Shown: positions 1 to 8,661 of the stretch, one piece after another
How the letters are laid out: the number at the start of each line of letters is the position of its first letter
Position numbering within the stretch: position 1 is the first letter of the stretch
NCBI GenBank assembly: GCA_964613305.1
Contig: CAZTII010000016.1
Coordinates: 1 to 34,084, forward strand
DNA length: 34,084 bases
Reading direction: 5' to 3'
Origin: CAZTII01 sp964613305
Lineage (GTDB): Bacteria > Bacillota_I > Bacilli_A > Erysipelotrichales > Erysipelotrichaceae
Notes under the pieces: generated by a model
What the model saw: only the letters and a program-made list of their open reading frames with translations
Databases searched by the model: none
Told to the model about the DNA's origin: nothing
Position numbers and translations under genes: made by a program

Positions 1-94
1 CCTTTTTTCTATTAGCAGGTGCTTTTGAGGTTACACATAAAATTATACACTCTCCATGTCTTTATTGAATAGTAATCTTTTAATAAAAATCGTA
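1..94. other. Left edge, no gene seen
   Basis: These bases lie downstream of the methyltransferase stop codon. They contain no open frame of note and no clear hairpin terminator. They may belong to a gene or a spacer outside the window. Confidence 0.4.
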
Positions 95-1297
95 TCAATT
101 ACTATTGTTTATGTTAATTATCTGCTTCCCCATCCTAGTAATCATTGGCACAACTAATGCATTGCCCATACAAAAGTATCTAAACTTCTGTGGCATTCCT
201 GTATTAGTCCAATTATCAGGAAATCCATTGATTCGTTCGCATTCTTTTTGTGTTAATAACCGTAGTTTATTAGTAACTTTATCATGGACGATATGTGTAC
301 TACGATTAATGCTTCCTTCACTTGTAAGCATTGTTCTTGCGGGTAAATCATAAACGTCAAATGGTGACATGCCACCTTCAGAGTAATAATAAACTTCTCC
401 ATTAGGTCTTAATCGCTCTATTTTTTTAGAACCTCTTAAATACTCAAATTTTTTAATTTCAGTTTCAGTTAATAAATAAGATTCATCTACTTCATCTGTT
501 TCTAATATTTCTTCAAGTGTAATTGGTGTTTCTATTATCGCATCTAATTCACAAGTATATCCAATACCATTATTAAATATTCCTGCATTTAAAAATGGAA
601 AGGCGAAATTATCTGAAATATCAACTAAATCGTTAAAATTTTTCATAGAAAAACAACTTCCTTTTTTCTTTTGGTTTACTGTTGCTTGAAAACAAGAAGA
701 GAAAAAACCATTTAGAGTAACAATTTCCATACTATTATCAAAGTTTAATGATTGGTAAAACGGTGTTGATTTGTGATATGCGAAAATAAACGTTCTTCTT
801 CTTCTCTGAGCACCACCATAATCAGCTCCGTTGATGACTCTCCATTCTACACAATAATCTAAATCACTTAAGCTTTTTAAAATAATACCAAAATCACGAC
901 CTCGTTGTTTACTAGGTGATTTAAGTAGTCGATCAACATTTTCTAATAAAATATAGTTTGGACGTTTGTTATCAACAATATCTCGTATATCCCACCAAAG
1001 AATACCTTTTTTGCCTTGAATACCTTTAGCACCTGTAGAAGCTACTGAATAATCTTGGCAAGGAAATCCACCAACTAATAAATCGTGATCAGGAACAGTT
1101 GATTTTACTTTGTTTATATCTTCATTCACGCAAGAATTTTCGCCAAAATGATTGATGTAACATGAATAGGCCCATTGAGTTTTTTTATTTGGTTCCCATT
1201 GATTAGCCCAAATTGTTTGAAACTTTTCTGAAGCATTTTCAAGGCCTACACGAAAACCACCTACTCCAGCGAACAATTCAACTACTCGTATATTCAT
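95..1297 (-). CDS. DNA (cytosine-5) methyltransferase, M.Sau3AI-like (predicted GATC)
   Basis: Predicted modification enzyme that transfers a methyl group from S-adenosylmethionine to cytosine C5. The frame is 400 aa, close to the roughly 410 aa of M.Sau3AI. Visible motifs are the N-terminal VELFAGVGGF SAM-binding motif, the catalytic PCQ loop with Cys80, ENV at residues 119-121 and the QRRRR motif near 164-168. The C-terminal GNALVVP motif is also present. Stretches such as LLENVDRLLKSPSKQRGRDF match what I recall of M.Sau3AI, so GATC specificity is inferred from homology. The start is the ATG at 1297, preceded by GAGGTAA. It is divergent from the restriction gene, and its predicted promoter overlaps that gene's promoter. 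The -35 hexamer contains a GATC site, so self-methylation could tune expression. Family certain; specificity likely. Confidence 0.93.
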   Translation of the reverse strand: MNIRVVELFAGVGGFRVGLENASEKFQTIWANQWEPNKKTQWAYSCYINHFGENSCVNEDINKVKSTVPDHDLLVGGFPCQDYSVASTGAKGIQGKKGILWWDIRDIVDNKRPNYILLENVDRLLKSPSKQRGRDFGIILKSLSDLDYCVEWRVINGADYGGAQRRRRTFIFAYHKSTPFYQSLNFDNSMEIVTLNGFFSSCFQATVNQKKKGSCFSMKNFNDLVDISDNFAFPFLNAGIFNNGIGYTCELDAIIETPITLEEILETDEVDESYLLTETEIKKFEYLRGSKKIERLRPNGEVYYYSEGGMSPFDVYDLPARTMLTSEGSINRSTHIVHDKVTNKLRLLTQKECERINGFPDNWTNTGMPQKFRYFCMGNALVVPMITRMGKQIININNSN

Positions 1298-1325
1298 ATA
1301 TTTATTACCTCATGTCTATGTTTAC

Positions 1326-1334
1326 TGGTATAAT
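1326..1334 (+). promoter_or_regulatory. Restriction gene promoter, extended -10
   Basis: TGG followed by TATAAT (1329-1334) forms an extended -10 element; no good -35 is seen. Transcription would begin near 1341. That makes the ATG at 1347 an unlikely start and supports the ATG at 1377, which has its own ribosome site. Confidence 0.6.
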
Positions 1335-1361
1335 TATAGTATAAAAATGAATTTAGATCAA
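1333..1361 (-). promoter_or_regulatory. Methyltransferase promoter with GATC in the -35 box
   Basis: On the minus strand, TTGATC (1361-1356) is followed by a 17-nt spacer and TATAAT (1338-1333). Transcription would start near 1326, leaving a leader of about 29 nt before the ATG at 1297. The -35 hexamer includes GATC at 1356-1359, the predicted target of the gene it drives. The -10 box overlaps the opposing -10 of the restriction gene by two bases. Confidence 0.65.
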
Positions 1362-1376
1362 GCAAAAGGTGATGTT

Positions 1377-2771
1377 ATGACAAAAATCTATGATACTAAA
1401 GAAGAAGTGCTCATTGTAGCTAATTCAGCAAAAGGTGTGCCATTTAATCAACTTGATAATACCGGAAGATTAAGTTCTAAAAAAGGTGGTATTGGGCAAA
1501 TGGTCGAAGAGAATGTTTTTGGGATGAGTGTTAACTCTGATTCAGCCCCAGATTTTAAGAACTTAGGAATTGAATTAAAAGTAACACCATTTATTAAAAA
1601 CAATAATAAGATACGTGCTAAAGAAAGACTTGTATTAAACATCATCAATTATATGGAGGAAAACTTCGATTCCTTTTATGATAGTCATTTTTGGTATAAA
1701 AACAAATCCATATTAATGATGTTTTATGAATATCAAAAACAACGTGAGAGTGGTTATTGGTATATTGATGAATTTATTTTATATACTTGGCCAGAAGAAG
1801 ATTTATTGATTATATTGAATGATTGGAAGATAATTGCAAATAAAATAAAATCCGGAAAAGCGCACGAAATATCGGAATCAGATACGATGTATTTAGCAGC
1901 TTGTACAAAAGGAGCTACTGCAGCATCTAGTCTAAGACAACAACCAATGTCACCTATTATGGCTAAACAACGAGCTTATTCGCTTAAAAACTCGTATATG
2001 ACATATATTTTAAATCATTATGTGTACGGGAAAGAAACAGATGAACGTATTATAAAATCAACAGATGTTTTAAAAGAAAAGACTTTTGAAGAAGTAATTG
2101 TGGATATGTTTAAACCTTATATTGGTAAGTCTCAACAACAATTAATCGATGAGTTTAATATTGTTAAATCTAAACGCACTAACGCTTCAATTGTTAATAA
2201 AATTCTTATGGTGAATGATGACGTTAGTAAATCCATTGAATTTCAAAAAGCTAATATAATTCCTAAAACGATTAGAATTGAAAGTAACGGAACTATTAAA
2301 GAGTCAATGTCTTTTGCAACATTTAAATTTAAAGAATTGATTGAACAACAATGGGAAGAATCTGATTTTTACAACTTTATTGCTGAAAGTAAATTTATGT
2401 TTGTAATCTTTAAAAAAGTTGATGCTACAGAAGAAAATGCCATTTTAAACAGTGTGATGTTTTGGGGAATGCCAGAAGATGATGTAGAAGAAGCAAAAAA
2501 ATGTTGGGAAACAACAGTAAAGGTTATTAAAGAAGGTGTGCAATTAAATCAAAAAGGTAAATATATTGAAAACAATTTACCAAAATCCAAAGATAACGTT
2601 GTAGCACATGTTAGACCGCATGCTTCAAAAGCGTATTATAAGTTCGATGACGTTGAAATTGGTAGCTTTAAAGATGGAAATGAACTTCCTGATGGCAGAT
2701 GGATGACAACACAATGTTTTTGGATAAATAATAGTTATATTAGAAGTATATTAAAAAATAGAGTTGAATAA
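1377..2771 (+). CDS. Sau3AI-like type II restriction endonuclease (MutH fold, predicted GATC)
   Basis: Predicted endonuclease cutting GATC. From the ATG at 1377 the protein is 464 aa, close to Sau3AI (about 489 aa). An N-terminal MutH/Sau3AI catalytic domain shows an Asp-(x)6-Glu-x-Lys motif in APDFKNLGIELKVTPF (D59, E66, K68 from this start). The middle motif CTKGATAASSLRQQP and the C-terminal WMTTQCFWINN resemble Sau3AI as I remember it. The second half, from about ESMSFATFKF, corresponds to the second, DNA-binding MutH-like domain. The frame opens upstream at ATG 1347, but AAAAGGTGA just before 1377 and the promoter position favour 1377. It is divergent from the methyltransferase and 27 nt upstream of an HNH gene, probably in the same transcript. 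Confidence 0.92.
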   Translation: MTKIYDTKEEVLIVANSAKGVPFNQLDNTGRLSSKKGGIGQMVEENVFGMSVNSDSAPDFKNLGIELKVTPFIKNNNKIRAKERLVLNIINYMEENFDSFYDSHFWYKNKSILMMFYEYQKQRESGYWYIDEFILYTWPEEDLLIILNDWKIIANKIKSGKAHEISESDTMYLAACTKGATAASSLRQQPMSPIMAKQRAYSLKNSYMTYILNHYVYGKETDERIIKSTDVLKEKTFEEVIVDMFKPYIGKSQQQLIDEFNIVKSKRTNASIVNKILMVNDDVSKSIEFQKANIIPKTIRIESNGTIKESMSFATFKFKELIEQQWEESDFYNFIAESKFMFVIFKKVDATEENAILNSVMFWGMPEDDVEEAKKCWETTVKVIKEGVQLNQKGKYIENNLPKSKDNVVAHVRPHASKAYYKFDDVEIGSFKDGNELPDGRWMTTQCFWINNSYIRSILKNRVE

Positions 2772-2798
2772 TATAGAGGATATTCAGAAATAATAGGG

Positions 2799-3509
2799 AT
2801 GGTGAGCAACGTGATTAAAGAATTTACTCAATGGTTGAAATTAAACACTTCACTTTCAGAAAGCTCCATAGGAAAATATACTCGCTCAGTTAATGTTATT
2901 TCTAGAGATATGATGGAAATAAATATTATAGATAAACAACTAATCGACATGAATTTGTTTGAATTAGACTTGGCAATTAATAAAATATTTAAAAATCCTC
3001 AGTTTATTTTAAAAGATCAAGTTGGAAGGAGGATGTATAGTAATTCTTTAAAACACTATAGATATTTTATATCAACCATCGATGAAATTACTTATCCTTT
3101 AACAAATGAGCATATTTTTACAGTGAGAGAAACGGTAGTAAAGACGCGTATAGGTCAAAACACTTTTAGAAATGAATTAATCCATAAATATGATGGAAAG
3201 TGCATTGTTACGCGAATTAATCATCCGAAACTTTTAATTGCCAGTCATATAAAACCGTGGTCTGTATGTGAAAACAGCGAAAGAATTGACGTTGAAAATG
3301 GGTTGTTATTAAGCTCAAACATTGATAAATTGTTTGATTGTGGACTAATTACGTTTAATAACGATGGCCGACTGGCTATATCAAATTTTGTAGGAAAAGA
3401 TAATGAAAAAGAATTACATATCTCAAAGGATATCATTGTCGATTTAAAGGCTAGTAGTAAGCTTTTAGATTATTTGGATTATCACAGGAGTGTTTTGTTT
3501 ATCAAATAA
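2799..3509 (+). CDS. HNH endonuclease of the restriction locus
   Basis: A 236-aa protein with a C-terminal HNH_2-type nuclease domain at about residues 120-200. The pattern is KCIVTR, then ASHIKPW, then ENGLLLSSNIDKLFD, giving the His, Asn and Asp/Asn positions of the fold. The first 100 residues are helical and polar, with a 'SESSIGKYTRSVNVISRDM' stretch resembling regions seen in other HNH proteins next to R-M genes; their role is unknown. The ATG at 2799 has weak ribosome pairing. A GTG at 2811, preceded by GGTGAG, is an alternative start four codons in. It lies 27 nt after the Sau3AI-like gene and ends at a strong terminator. It may be an accessory or second nuclease; the target is unknown. 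Confidence 0.85.
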   Translation: MVSNVIKEFTQWLKLNTSLSESSIGKYTRSVNVISRDMMEINIIDKQLIDMNLFELDLAINKIFKNPQFILKDQVGRRMYSNSLKHYRYFISTIDEITYPLTNEHIFTVRETVVKTRIGQNTFRNELIHKYDGKCIVTRINHPKLLIASHIKPWSVCENSERIDVENGLLLSSNIDKLFDCGLITFNNDGRLAISNFVGKDNEKELHISKDIIVDLKASSKLLDYLDYHRSVLFIK

Positions 3510-3516
3510 GAGTAAA

Positions 3517-3546
3517 AAAACAACGGATTTTTTTATCCGTTGTTTT
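3517..3546. terminator. Bidirectional intrinsic terminator
   Basis: Perfect 12-bp arms, AAAACAACGGAT (3517-3528) and ATCCGTTGTTTT (3535-3546), flank a six-T loop. A-rich and T-rich flanks suit termination from both the HNH gene (plus) and rsmI (minus). The right arm overlaps the last codons of rsmI. Confidence 0.85.
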
Positions 3547-4390
3547 CCTTCATCTTTATCCATTGTTCATACAATTCATTTTTACTTATATTGTATTGTT
3601 TAGCTACTTCTTTAATAGCGCTGCTTGATTTCATCCCATGTTCAATGTATTCATTGATTTTAGATAAACAGTCATCGATGTTGTTTGTAGTGTTATCTTC
3701 ATTGTAACCTTCGACAACTACGACCATTTCACCTTTTAATTCATCGATTTCAGCTAAAATTTCAGTGATTGTTCCACGTATAAATTCTTCATGAAGTTTT
3801 GTTAATTCTCTAGCGATTACTATTTTTCTATTTCCAAAGATACTTAACATACTTTCCAACATCTTTGTAATACGATGTGGTGCTTCATAGAAGATAAGGG
3901 TCATTTCTAGTTTTTCTAACGATTTTAATTGAGTTTCTCTGTGAGATGTTGTTGAAGGTAGAAAACCTATAAAGGCAAATGGTTGAGGAGTAAGACCTGA
4001 AGCTACTAAGGCATTTAACATGGCATTACATCCTGAAAGAGGTACTACGGGATAGCCATGTTCAATGATTTTAGAGACAACTATTTTTCCTGGATCACTA
4101 ATTAAAGGATAACCAGCGTCACTTACAATCGCAATGTTTTTTCCTTCATCGAGTAATTCAATAATTTTTTTAACTTGTTCTTCTTCGTTGTGTTGGTGCA
4201 TCGCTATCATTTTTGTTGAAATATTGAATAAACTACAAAGCTTTCCCGTATTTCTTGTATCTTCACAAGCGATGAAATCGACACTTTTTAATGTTTCAAT
4301 GGCTCGTGGTGTCATTTCTTGTAGATTGCCAATTGGTGTTGGTACTAAATAACATGTTGGTTTATTTTCATTAAAACTTTTTTGACGCAT
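3533..4390 (-). CDS. rsmI: 16S rRNA (cytidine-1402-2'-O)-methyltransferase
   Basis: RsmI methylates the 2'-O of C1402 in the decoding centre of 16S rRNA, using SAM. The 285-aa length is normal. The tetrapyrrole-methylase fold is shown by YLVPTPIGNLQEMTPRA at the N-terminus, ACEDTRNTGKL, and the SDAGYPLISDPG motif. LIFYEAPHRI and VIARELTKLHEEFIRG are further family signatures. The gene follows ricT by 2 nt and is the last of the tmk-holB-ricT-rsmI transcript. It ends inside the terminator shared with the HNH gene. The start ATG at 4390 has an AGGAAG ribosome site. Confidence 0.97.
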   Translation of the reverse strand: MRQKSFNENKPTCYLVPTPIGNLQEMTPRAIETLKSVDFIACEDTRNTGKLCSLFNISTKMIAMHQHNEEEQVKKIIELLDEGKNIAIVSDAGYPLISDPGKIVVSKIIEHGYPVVPLSGCNAMLNALVASGLTPQPFAFIGFLPSTTSHRETQLKSLEKLEMTLIFYEAPHRITKMLESMLSIFGNRKIVIARELTKLHEEFIRGTITEILAEIDELKGEMVVVVEGYNEDNTTNNIDDCLSKINEYIEHGMKSSSAIKEVAKQYNISKNELYEQWIKMKENNG

Positions 4391-4392
4391 AG

Positions 4393-5268
4393 TTATGCTT
4401 CCTTTTTCTTAGGAGTAGTTGCGTCACCTTTTTTAACGGTTCCTTTATTTTTTAAGTCTTCTAAGGATACGTATTGGACAAGCTCTTCGTTTTCTAGTTT
4501 TGCGACATTACTAATGACATTCATTGCGGTTAAACGATACGTTGCACCTTCGTAGTCTATTTGTGAATTCATTTTTGGTAAACTTGCTCTAAGCTCTTGA
4601 TAAACGTCATCTTCAAATTTTAAGCAGCACATTAGTTTTCCACATTGTCCAGATATTTTTTGAATGTTTAAGGCTAATAGTTGGTTTTTTGCCATGTTGA
4701 TGGATACGAATTCAAATTCTTTCATAAAGCGTGAACAACACGTTTCCATACCACATGTTCCTAAACCACCAACAATCTTCGCTTTATCTCTTGAGCCGAT
4801 TTGACGTAATTCAATACGACAATGTAGGGAGTTTGCTAAATGTTTTAGTAGTTCTCTAAAGTCAACTCTCTCATCGGCAACATAGACAAATAGTATTTTT
4901 GAGCGATCAAGTGTGTATTCGGCACTGATTAAATTCATATCTAACTTAAAATCAGCGATTAATTTTTGACATGTTGTAAAAGCTACTTTTGATAATTCAA
5001 TGTTTTCATCGTAATCACTAATGTCTTTTTGACTTGCTTTTCTTAAGATTGGTTTAATTACTTTAGGGCATTTACTGCTACAAGCTTCTTTAAGTGGAGT
5101 GGTTACTTCTCCTAATTCAGCACCACGAATCGTTTCTACAACGACAATATCGTTTTGTTGAATTGTTTCGTCAAATGTTCCAAAAGTGTATGCTTTATTA
5201 CCATTTTTAAATTTTACAGATACTATATATGGATACGTTATTTGTGTTTCTTCAGTTGTTATTTCCAT
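4393..5268 (-). CDS. ricT: PSP1-domain protein RicT (YaaT)
   Basis: A 291-aa PSP1 C-terminal domain protein. In Bacillus subtilis RicT (YaaT) forms the Ric complex with RicA and RicF, carries iron-sulfur clusters, and influences RNase Y-dependent mRNA processing. The cysteine pattern is visible: CSSKCPKV, then CGMETCCSRF, then CGKLMCCLKFE. The C-terminal tail is rich in Lys and Thr. It overlaps the end of holB by 10 bp and has a good AAAGGAG site before the ATG at 5268. The position between holB and rsmI matches the Bacillus order, although yabA and yabB-type genes are absent here. Confidence 0.93.
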   Translation of the reverse strand: MEITTEETQITYPYIVSVKFKNGNKAYTFGTFDETIQQNDIVVVETIRGAELGEVTTPLKEACSSKCPKVIKPILRKASQKDISDYDENIELSKVAFTTCQKLIADFKLDMNLISAEYTLDRSKILFVYVADERVDFRELLKHLANSLHCRIELRQIGSRDKAKIVGGLGTCGMETCCSRFMKEFEFVSINMAKNQLLALNIQKISGQCGKLMCCLKFEDDVYQELRASLPKMNSQIDYEGATYRLTAMNVISNVAKLENEELVQYVSLEDLKNKGTVKKGDATTPKKKEA

Positions 5269-6215
5269 GTTGCAGTCTCCTTTTTAATTGAATATATACA
5301 TTGGTCTAATAATAATGATAATTGAAATGATTTTGATAATTTATCATTAAATTCCAATAAAATAACCATGATTTTATACAGTGGTACTTTCTTTTGACGA
5401 TAGCGTTGTACTTGTTGACTAAACCAACCTAAATCAATAACGTCTTCCGTAGAACACGTTCTAAAAAATAAAATACTAATCTCTAAAAATAAAGTAGTAA
5501 TTTCTTTATCTTTTTCTTTATTTCCTAAGACTTCACAAGTATACCATAGGTTGAATTGATCAGCATTACAATCCATCATTTCAATAAATTTTTTAAATGC
5601 TAAAAGAGCAGTTTGGAATTCTTCACTGTTTTGAATAAGTAAATTACTTTGTAAAAAGCTTTCAATTGGTGAATTTCCTTCTTTTTTAGATAATTCAATT
5701 AAATCGTTGATGCTTGGTTGTCTAAATTGAATTACTTGACAACGGGAAACGATAGTAGGAAGTAAACGTTCAATATTATCAGTCATTAATATAGCGTATG
5801 TATTTACACCACTTGGTTCTTCTAAAAATTTTAATAAACTGTTTAATGCTTCCGTTGTCGCATTTTCAGACATATCGATTAAGTATATTTTTTTACCACT
5901 TTTTTCAATAGCGGTTTTATTAAATTGTTCTTGAAGTTGTAAAATAGCTTCTTTTTTAATGGATTGTTTTGTACCATCAAGAACAATTAAATCAGAATAG
6001 GTATTTGCTTTCACTCGTAAACAAGCAGAACACTTATGACAGGCGTGATGTTCGATTGTATTATTACAAACTAAGGTTGCGATTAAATCGTACGCTGCTT
6101 CTTTTTTAGGAGTCCCTTTTGAACCGACAAACAAATAAGCATGGGCGATTGTATTAGAGACAATCGCATTATGAAGTGTTTTAGCGGCTATTGGTTGACT
6201 TTCTTGCCAACTCAT
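5259..6215 (-). CDS. holB: DNA polymerase III delta' subunit
   Basis: Clamp-loader subunit of 318 aa from the ATG at 6215. The AAA+ core includes a degenerate P-loop (GSKGTPKKEA), as expected for delta', which does not hydrolyse ATP. A zinc-binding cysteine set sits in CNNTIEHHACHKCSACLRV. EALNSLLKFLEEP is the classic delta'/gamma motif, and LPTIVSRCQVIQFR is the SRC sensor motif. The frame extends to a GTG at 6224, but the ATG at 6215 overlaps the tmk stop as ATGA and has AAGGTG 9 nt upstream, so it is the better start. It is translationally coupled to tmk. Confidence 0.96.
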   Translation of the reverse strand: MSWQESQPIAAKTLHNAIVSNTIAHAYLFVGSKGTPKKEAAYDLIATLVCNNTIEHHACHKCSACLRVKANTYSDLIVLDGTKQSIKKEAILQLQEQFNKTAIEKSGKKIYLIDMSENATTEALNSLLKFLEEPSGVNTYAILMTDNIERLLPTIVSRCQVIQFRQPSINDLIELSKKEGNSPIESFLQSNLLIQNSEEFQTALLAFKKFIEMMDCNADQFNLWYTCEVLGNKEKDKEITTLFLEISILFFRTCSTEDVIDLGWFSQQVQRYRQKKVPLYKIMVILLEFNDKLSKSFQLSLLLDQCIYSIKKETATWK

Positions 6216-6835
6216 TCCATGCACCTTAAAACAGCTTGAAATGCATTGTTAATGACTTCTTCTACAGGAAGTGAAGCATCAATCACAATCATCCGATCAT
6301 TAAATTTTTCAACGACTTGTTGATAACCTTGCCACACTGTTTGATGAAAAGAAGTATCTTCACAATCTAAACGATCTTTAAAAGCACGCTGTTCAATACG
6401 AGCTAATCCCTTTTCAGCACTAATGTTTAAAAAGATAGTAAAATCAGGCATGTTTCCATCAATCGCAAATTGATTAATGTTCCATACTTGTTCAATACCA
6501 AGACTGCGACCTACTCCTTGGTAAGCTAAAGAGCTATCAATAAAGCGATCACACAATACTACTTGTCCTTTTTCTAAGGCTGGCAGTACTTTTTCTACTA
6601 AATGTTGACGACGACTAGCTGCATACAATAATGCTTCTGTTTTCGCGTCCATCGCCGTATTGTTCGGATTTAAAATAACATCACGGATTTGTTCCGCAAT
6701 ATCAATTCCACCAGGTTCTCTAGTATATATAGCATCGATTCCATTATCGAGGCATTTTTTCCAAACAGCTTGAGCGACCGTTGTTTTACCACTGCCGTCA
6801 GGTCCTTCAAATGTAATAAAAAGTCCTTTTTTCAT
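6212..6835 (-). CDS. tmk: Thymidylate kinase
   Basis: Phosphorylates dTMP to dTDP in the cytoplasm. From the ATG at 6835 it is 207 aa, the normal size. The P-loop is FEGPDGSGKTT. The DR(Y/F) motif appears as LCDRFIDSSLAYQG, and TREPGG is the conserved substrate-binding segment. The frame continues five codons upstream to 6850. GGTGA six bases before the internal ATG favours 6835. It heads a four-gene operon with holB, ricT and rsmI. An extended -10 promoter lies directly upstream. Confidence 0.97.
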   Translation of the reverse strand: MKKGLFITFEGPDGSGKTTVAQAVWKKCLDNGIDAIYTREPGGIDIAEQIRDVILNPNNTAMDAKTEALLYAASRRQHLVEKVLPALEKGQVVLCDRFIDSSLAYQGVGRSLGIEQVWNINQFAIDGNMPDFTIFLNISAEKGLARIEQRAFKDRLDCEDTSFHQTVWQGYQQVVEKFNDRMIVIDASLPVEEVINNAFQAVLRCME

Positions 6836-6859
6836 TGTATTCACCATCATTTCGTTAAA

Positions 6860-6868
6860 ATTATATCA
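6860..6868 (-). promoter_or_regulatory. Promoter of the tmk operon, extended -10
   Basis: On the minus strand TGA precedes TATAAT (6865-6860), an extended -10 element. No convincing -35 is present. The expected start near 6853 leaves a short leader to the ATG at 6835. Confidence 0.55.
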
Positions 6869-6892
6869 TGCTTATAAGTAGATTAAAAGAAA

Positions 6893-7474
6893 TTAGAGTA
6901 CACGTGCACGGTGAAAATCAATCCATTCACTTAGAGTTAAAGGAATATAATCACTATACATACAAAAACAATTAAGCAGTTCACAAGGAATATCAAGTCG
7001 TTTTACTTGTTTTACGTACAAATCAAGGAAGTCTTGATCTAAGGTGTTATGCACGTGACCGTGCATCATGTATCGTTTTGGTTCTCCTTCAGAGGTTTTA
7101 CGATATTGACCGTTATAACAAGCAATTGGGTAATGACAACAAATGACTTTACGATTATCATCGCTTAATTCAGCGTACTGTTTTACCCAAATAAAACGAT
7201 GATAATCAGAAGGTATTTTACTTAAAAAACGATCATGATTCCCTTCGATAAACATGATTTTACCTTTTAATTTATCGATAATAGGTTGAGTTTCTTCCCA
7301 TGTTCCCATTGAAAAATCACCTAAAACAACGACTTCATCATTTTTATTCACTCGACTATTCCATTGTTGAATCATATAGTCGTGCATTTCTTCAACGCTA
7401 TTAAAACCTCGCTTATCCATTTTATCCAATAAGTTTTTGTGAAAAAAATGATTGTCGGCAATATAATAACGCAT
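6893..7474 (-). CDS. Calcineurin-like metallophosphoesterase
   Basis: A 193-aa cytosolic metallophosphoesterase. Metal-binding motifs run in family order: ADNHFFH at the N-terminus (in place of the usual D-x-H), VVLGDFSMG (GD), IEGNHDRF (GNHD), CCHYPI (H) and MMHGHVHNT (GHxH). This type is common in phages and Firmicutes; the substrate cannot be read from sequence. Its ATG shares one base with the stop of the MFS exporter gene (TAATG), so the two are coupled. No terminator is evident before tmk, but tmk has its own promoter. Confidence 0.88.
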   Translation of the reverse strand: MRYYIADNHFFHKNLLDKMDKRGFNSVEEMHDYMIQQWNSRVNKNDEVVVLGDFSMGTWEETQPIIDKLKGKIMFIEGNHDRFLSKIPSDYHRFIWVKQYAELSDDNRKVICCHYPIACYNGQYRKTSEGEPKRYMMHGHVHNTLDQDFLDLYVKQVKRLDIPCELLNCFCMYSDYIPLTLSEWIDFHRARVL

Positions 7475-8643
7475 TATAATGCCCTTTCTTTTTTATAAAG
7501 AGATAGAGTAATCATCGCTAAAACAAATAAAACAATCGCGATGATAAAACTAGAGCGGCTATGGATAGTGTATAAGTATCCGGCTAATAACGATCCACCA
7601 ACCATTCCTAAAGAGCGAATGGAATTGTACATACCAACGAGTGTATCGCTTTTATCTTTTGATATTTCCGTTAATAACCCTTGTATTAGTGGTAAAATGA
7701 TGGCTGTTGAGGCAAATAAAACAATATTTACGACAATAAAGAATGGTATTTGTCGTACAAAGATAACGGATATAAAACCGACAATACACGTTACTAATGT
7801 GTATATTAAACTAGTTGCGATATTCGTGTTTTTTAATAACCAAATACAAAGAGTGGAATTAATACCAAAAGTAATAATCCCAATCACTGCTTTAATCATG
7901 CCACTATAAGAAGGTGGAAAATTAAATTCATCGCGAATTAAGTAGTTAAATCCTTGATCATAGGCTGTAATAGCGAAATTAATCATAAATACAGTGATTA
8001 AAAACAAAATCACGGTTTTAGTTACAATGGAGTTTTTAGTATTAAACAGTGATAATGGATTACTATCCATGATGAGTTGACGCGTTGATAAAGAACGATT
8101 ACTTTCTTTGCAATCGATGGTAAAGTGATTAATGATTGCGATCACAACTAAACTAACAATTTGAATGTTAAAGACTAGGGGAATTGATGTATCACCAATA
8201 AAGCCACCAATTAAATAACCGACTGGTAAAAAGACCGCGCCAACGATCGATGAAATGGCTAGGTTTTTAGAAGGATTATCTGAATGTTCCATCACATATA
8301 AGAGTTGATTTACCATGATGCCACTAATAAAGGCTCCAGACAATAATCTTCCGACAACGACACCAACACCATTTGTCGCACTTCCAAAAACAAATTGACC
8401 TAAACTATACCCAAGATAACATAATGTTAACACTGACGTAATTCCTATTTTTTTAGATAGTTTTCCCCAAAATGGCGAACATAAAAAATTAGTGATCGAC
8501 ATTGCCGCAAAAGCAACACCAAACATATAATCAGGGGCGTTTAATGATTTTAAAAAACTAGGGGTAATGGGATGAGCTAAATTTGCCGCAATGGAAAATA
8601 ATGCGACCATTACCCATTGTCGTACAATACTTATTTTTTTCAT
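7474..8643 (-). CDS. MFS transporter, multidrug-efflux type
   Basis: A 389-aa integral membrane protein with about 12 hydrophobic segments. The loop between helices 2 and 3 carries FWGKLSKKIG, a form of the MFS motif A, and helix 4 has GRLLSGAFISG. It lacks a signal peptide and any soluble domain. It resembles drug/H+ antiporters of the TetA/NorA type, but the substrate is unknown. AAGGAG precedes the ATG. A terminator hairpin for the upstream small gene lies about 20 nt before this start, so expression probably depends on readthrough or on an unseen promoter. Confidence 0.87.
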   Translation of the reverse strand: MKKISIVRQWVMVALFSIAANLAHPITPSFLKSLNAPDYMFGVAFAAMSITNFLCSPFWGKLSKKIGITSVLTLCYLGYSLGQFVFGSATNGVGVVVGRLLSGAFISGIMVNQLLYVMEHSDNPSKNLAISSIVGAVFLPVGYLIGGFIGDTSIPLVFNIQIVSLVVIAIINHFTIDCKESNRSLSTRQLIMDSNPLSLFNTKNSIVTKTVILFLITVFMINFAITAYDQGFNYLIRDEFNFPPSYSGMIKAVIGIITFGINSTLCIWLLKNTNIATSLIYTLVTCIVGFISVIFVRQIPFFIVVNIVLFASTAIILPLIQGLLTEISKDKSDTLVGMYNSIRSLGMVGGSLLAGYLYTIHSRSSFIIAIVLFVLAMITLSLYKKERAL

Positions 8644-8661
8644 AAAATCTCCTTAAAGTGT

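Noticed and set aside
105..353. Open frame of 82 codons opposite the methyltransferase
   Set aside because: It lies antisense to a clearly coding gene, has no ribosome site, and shows no family pattern.
1347..1376. Upstream ATG of the endonuclease frame
   Set aside because: It would sit about 6 nt after the predicted transcription start and has no ribosome site; the ATG at 1377 has one.
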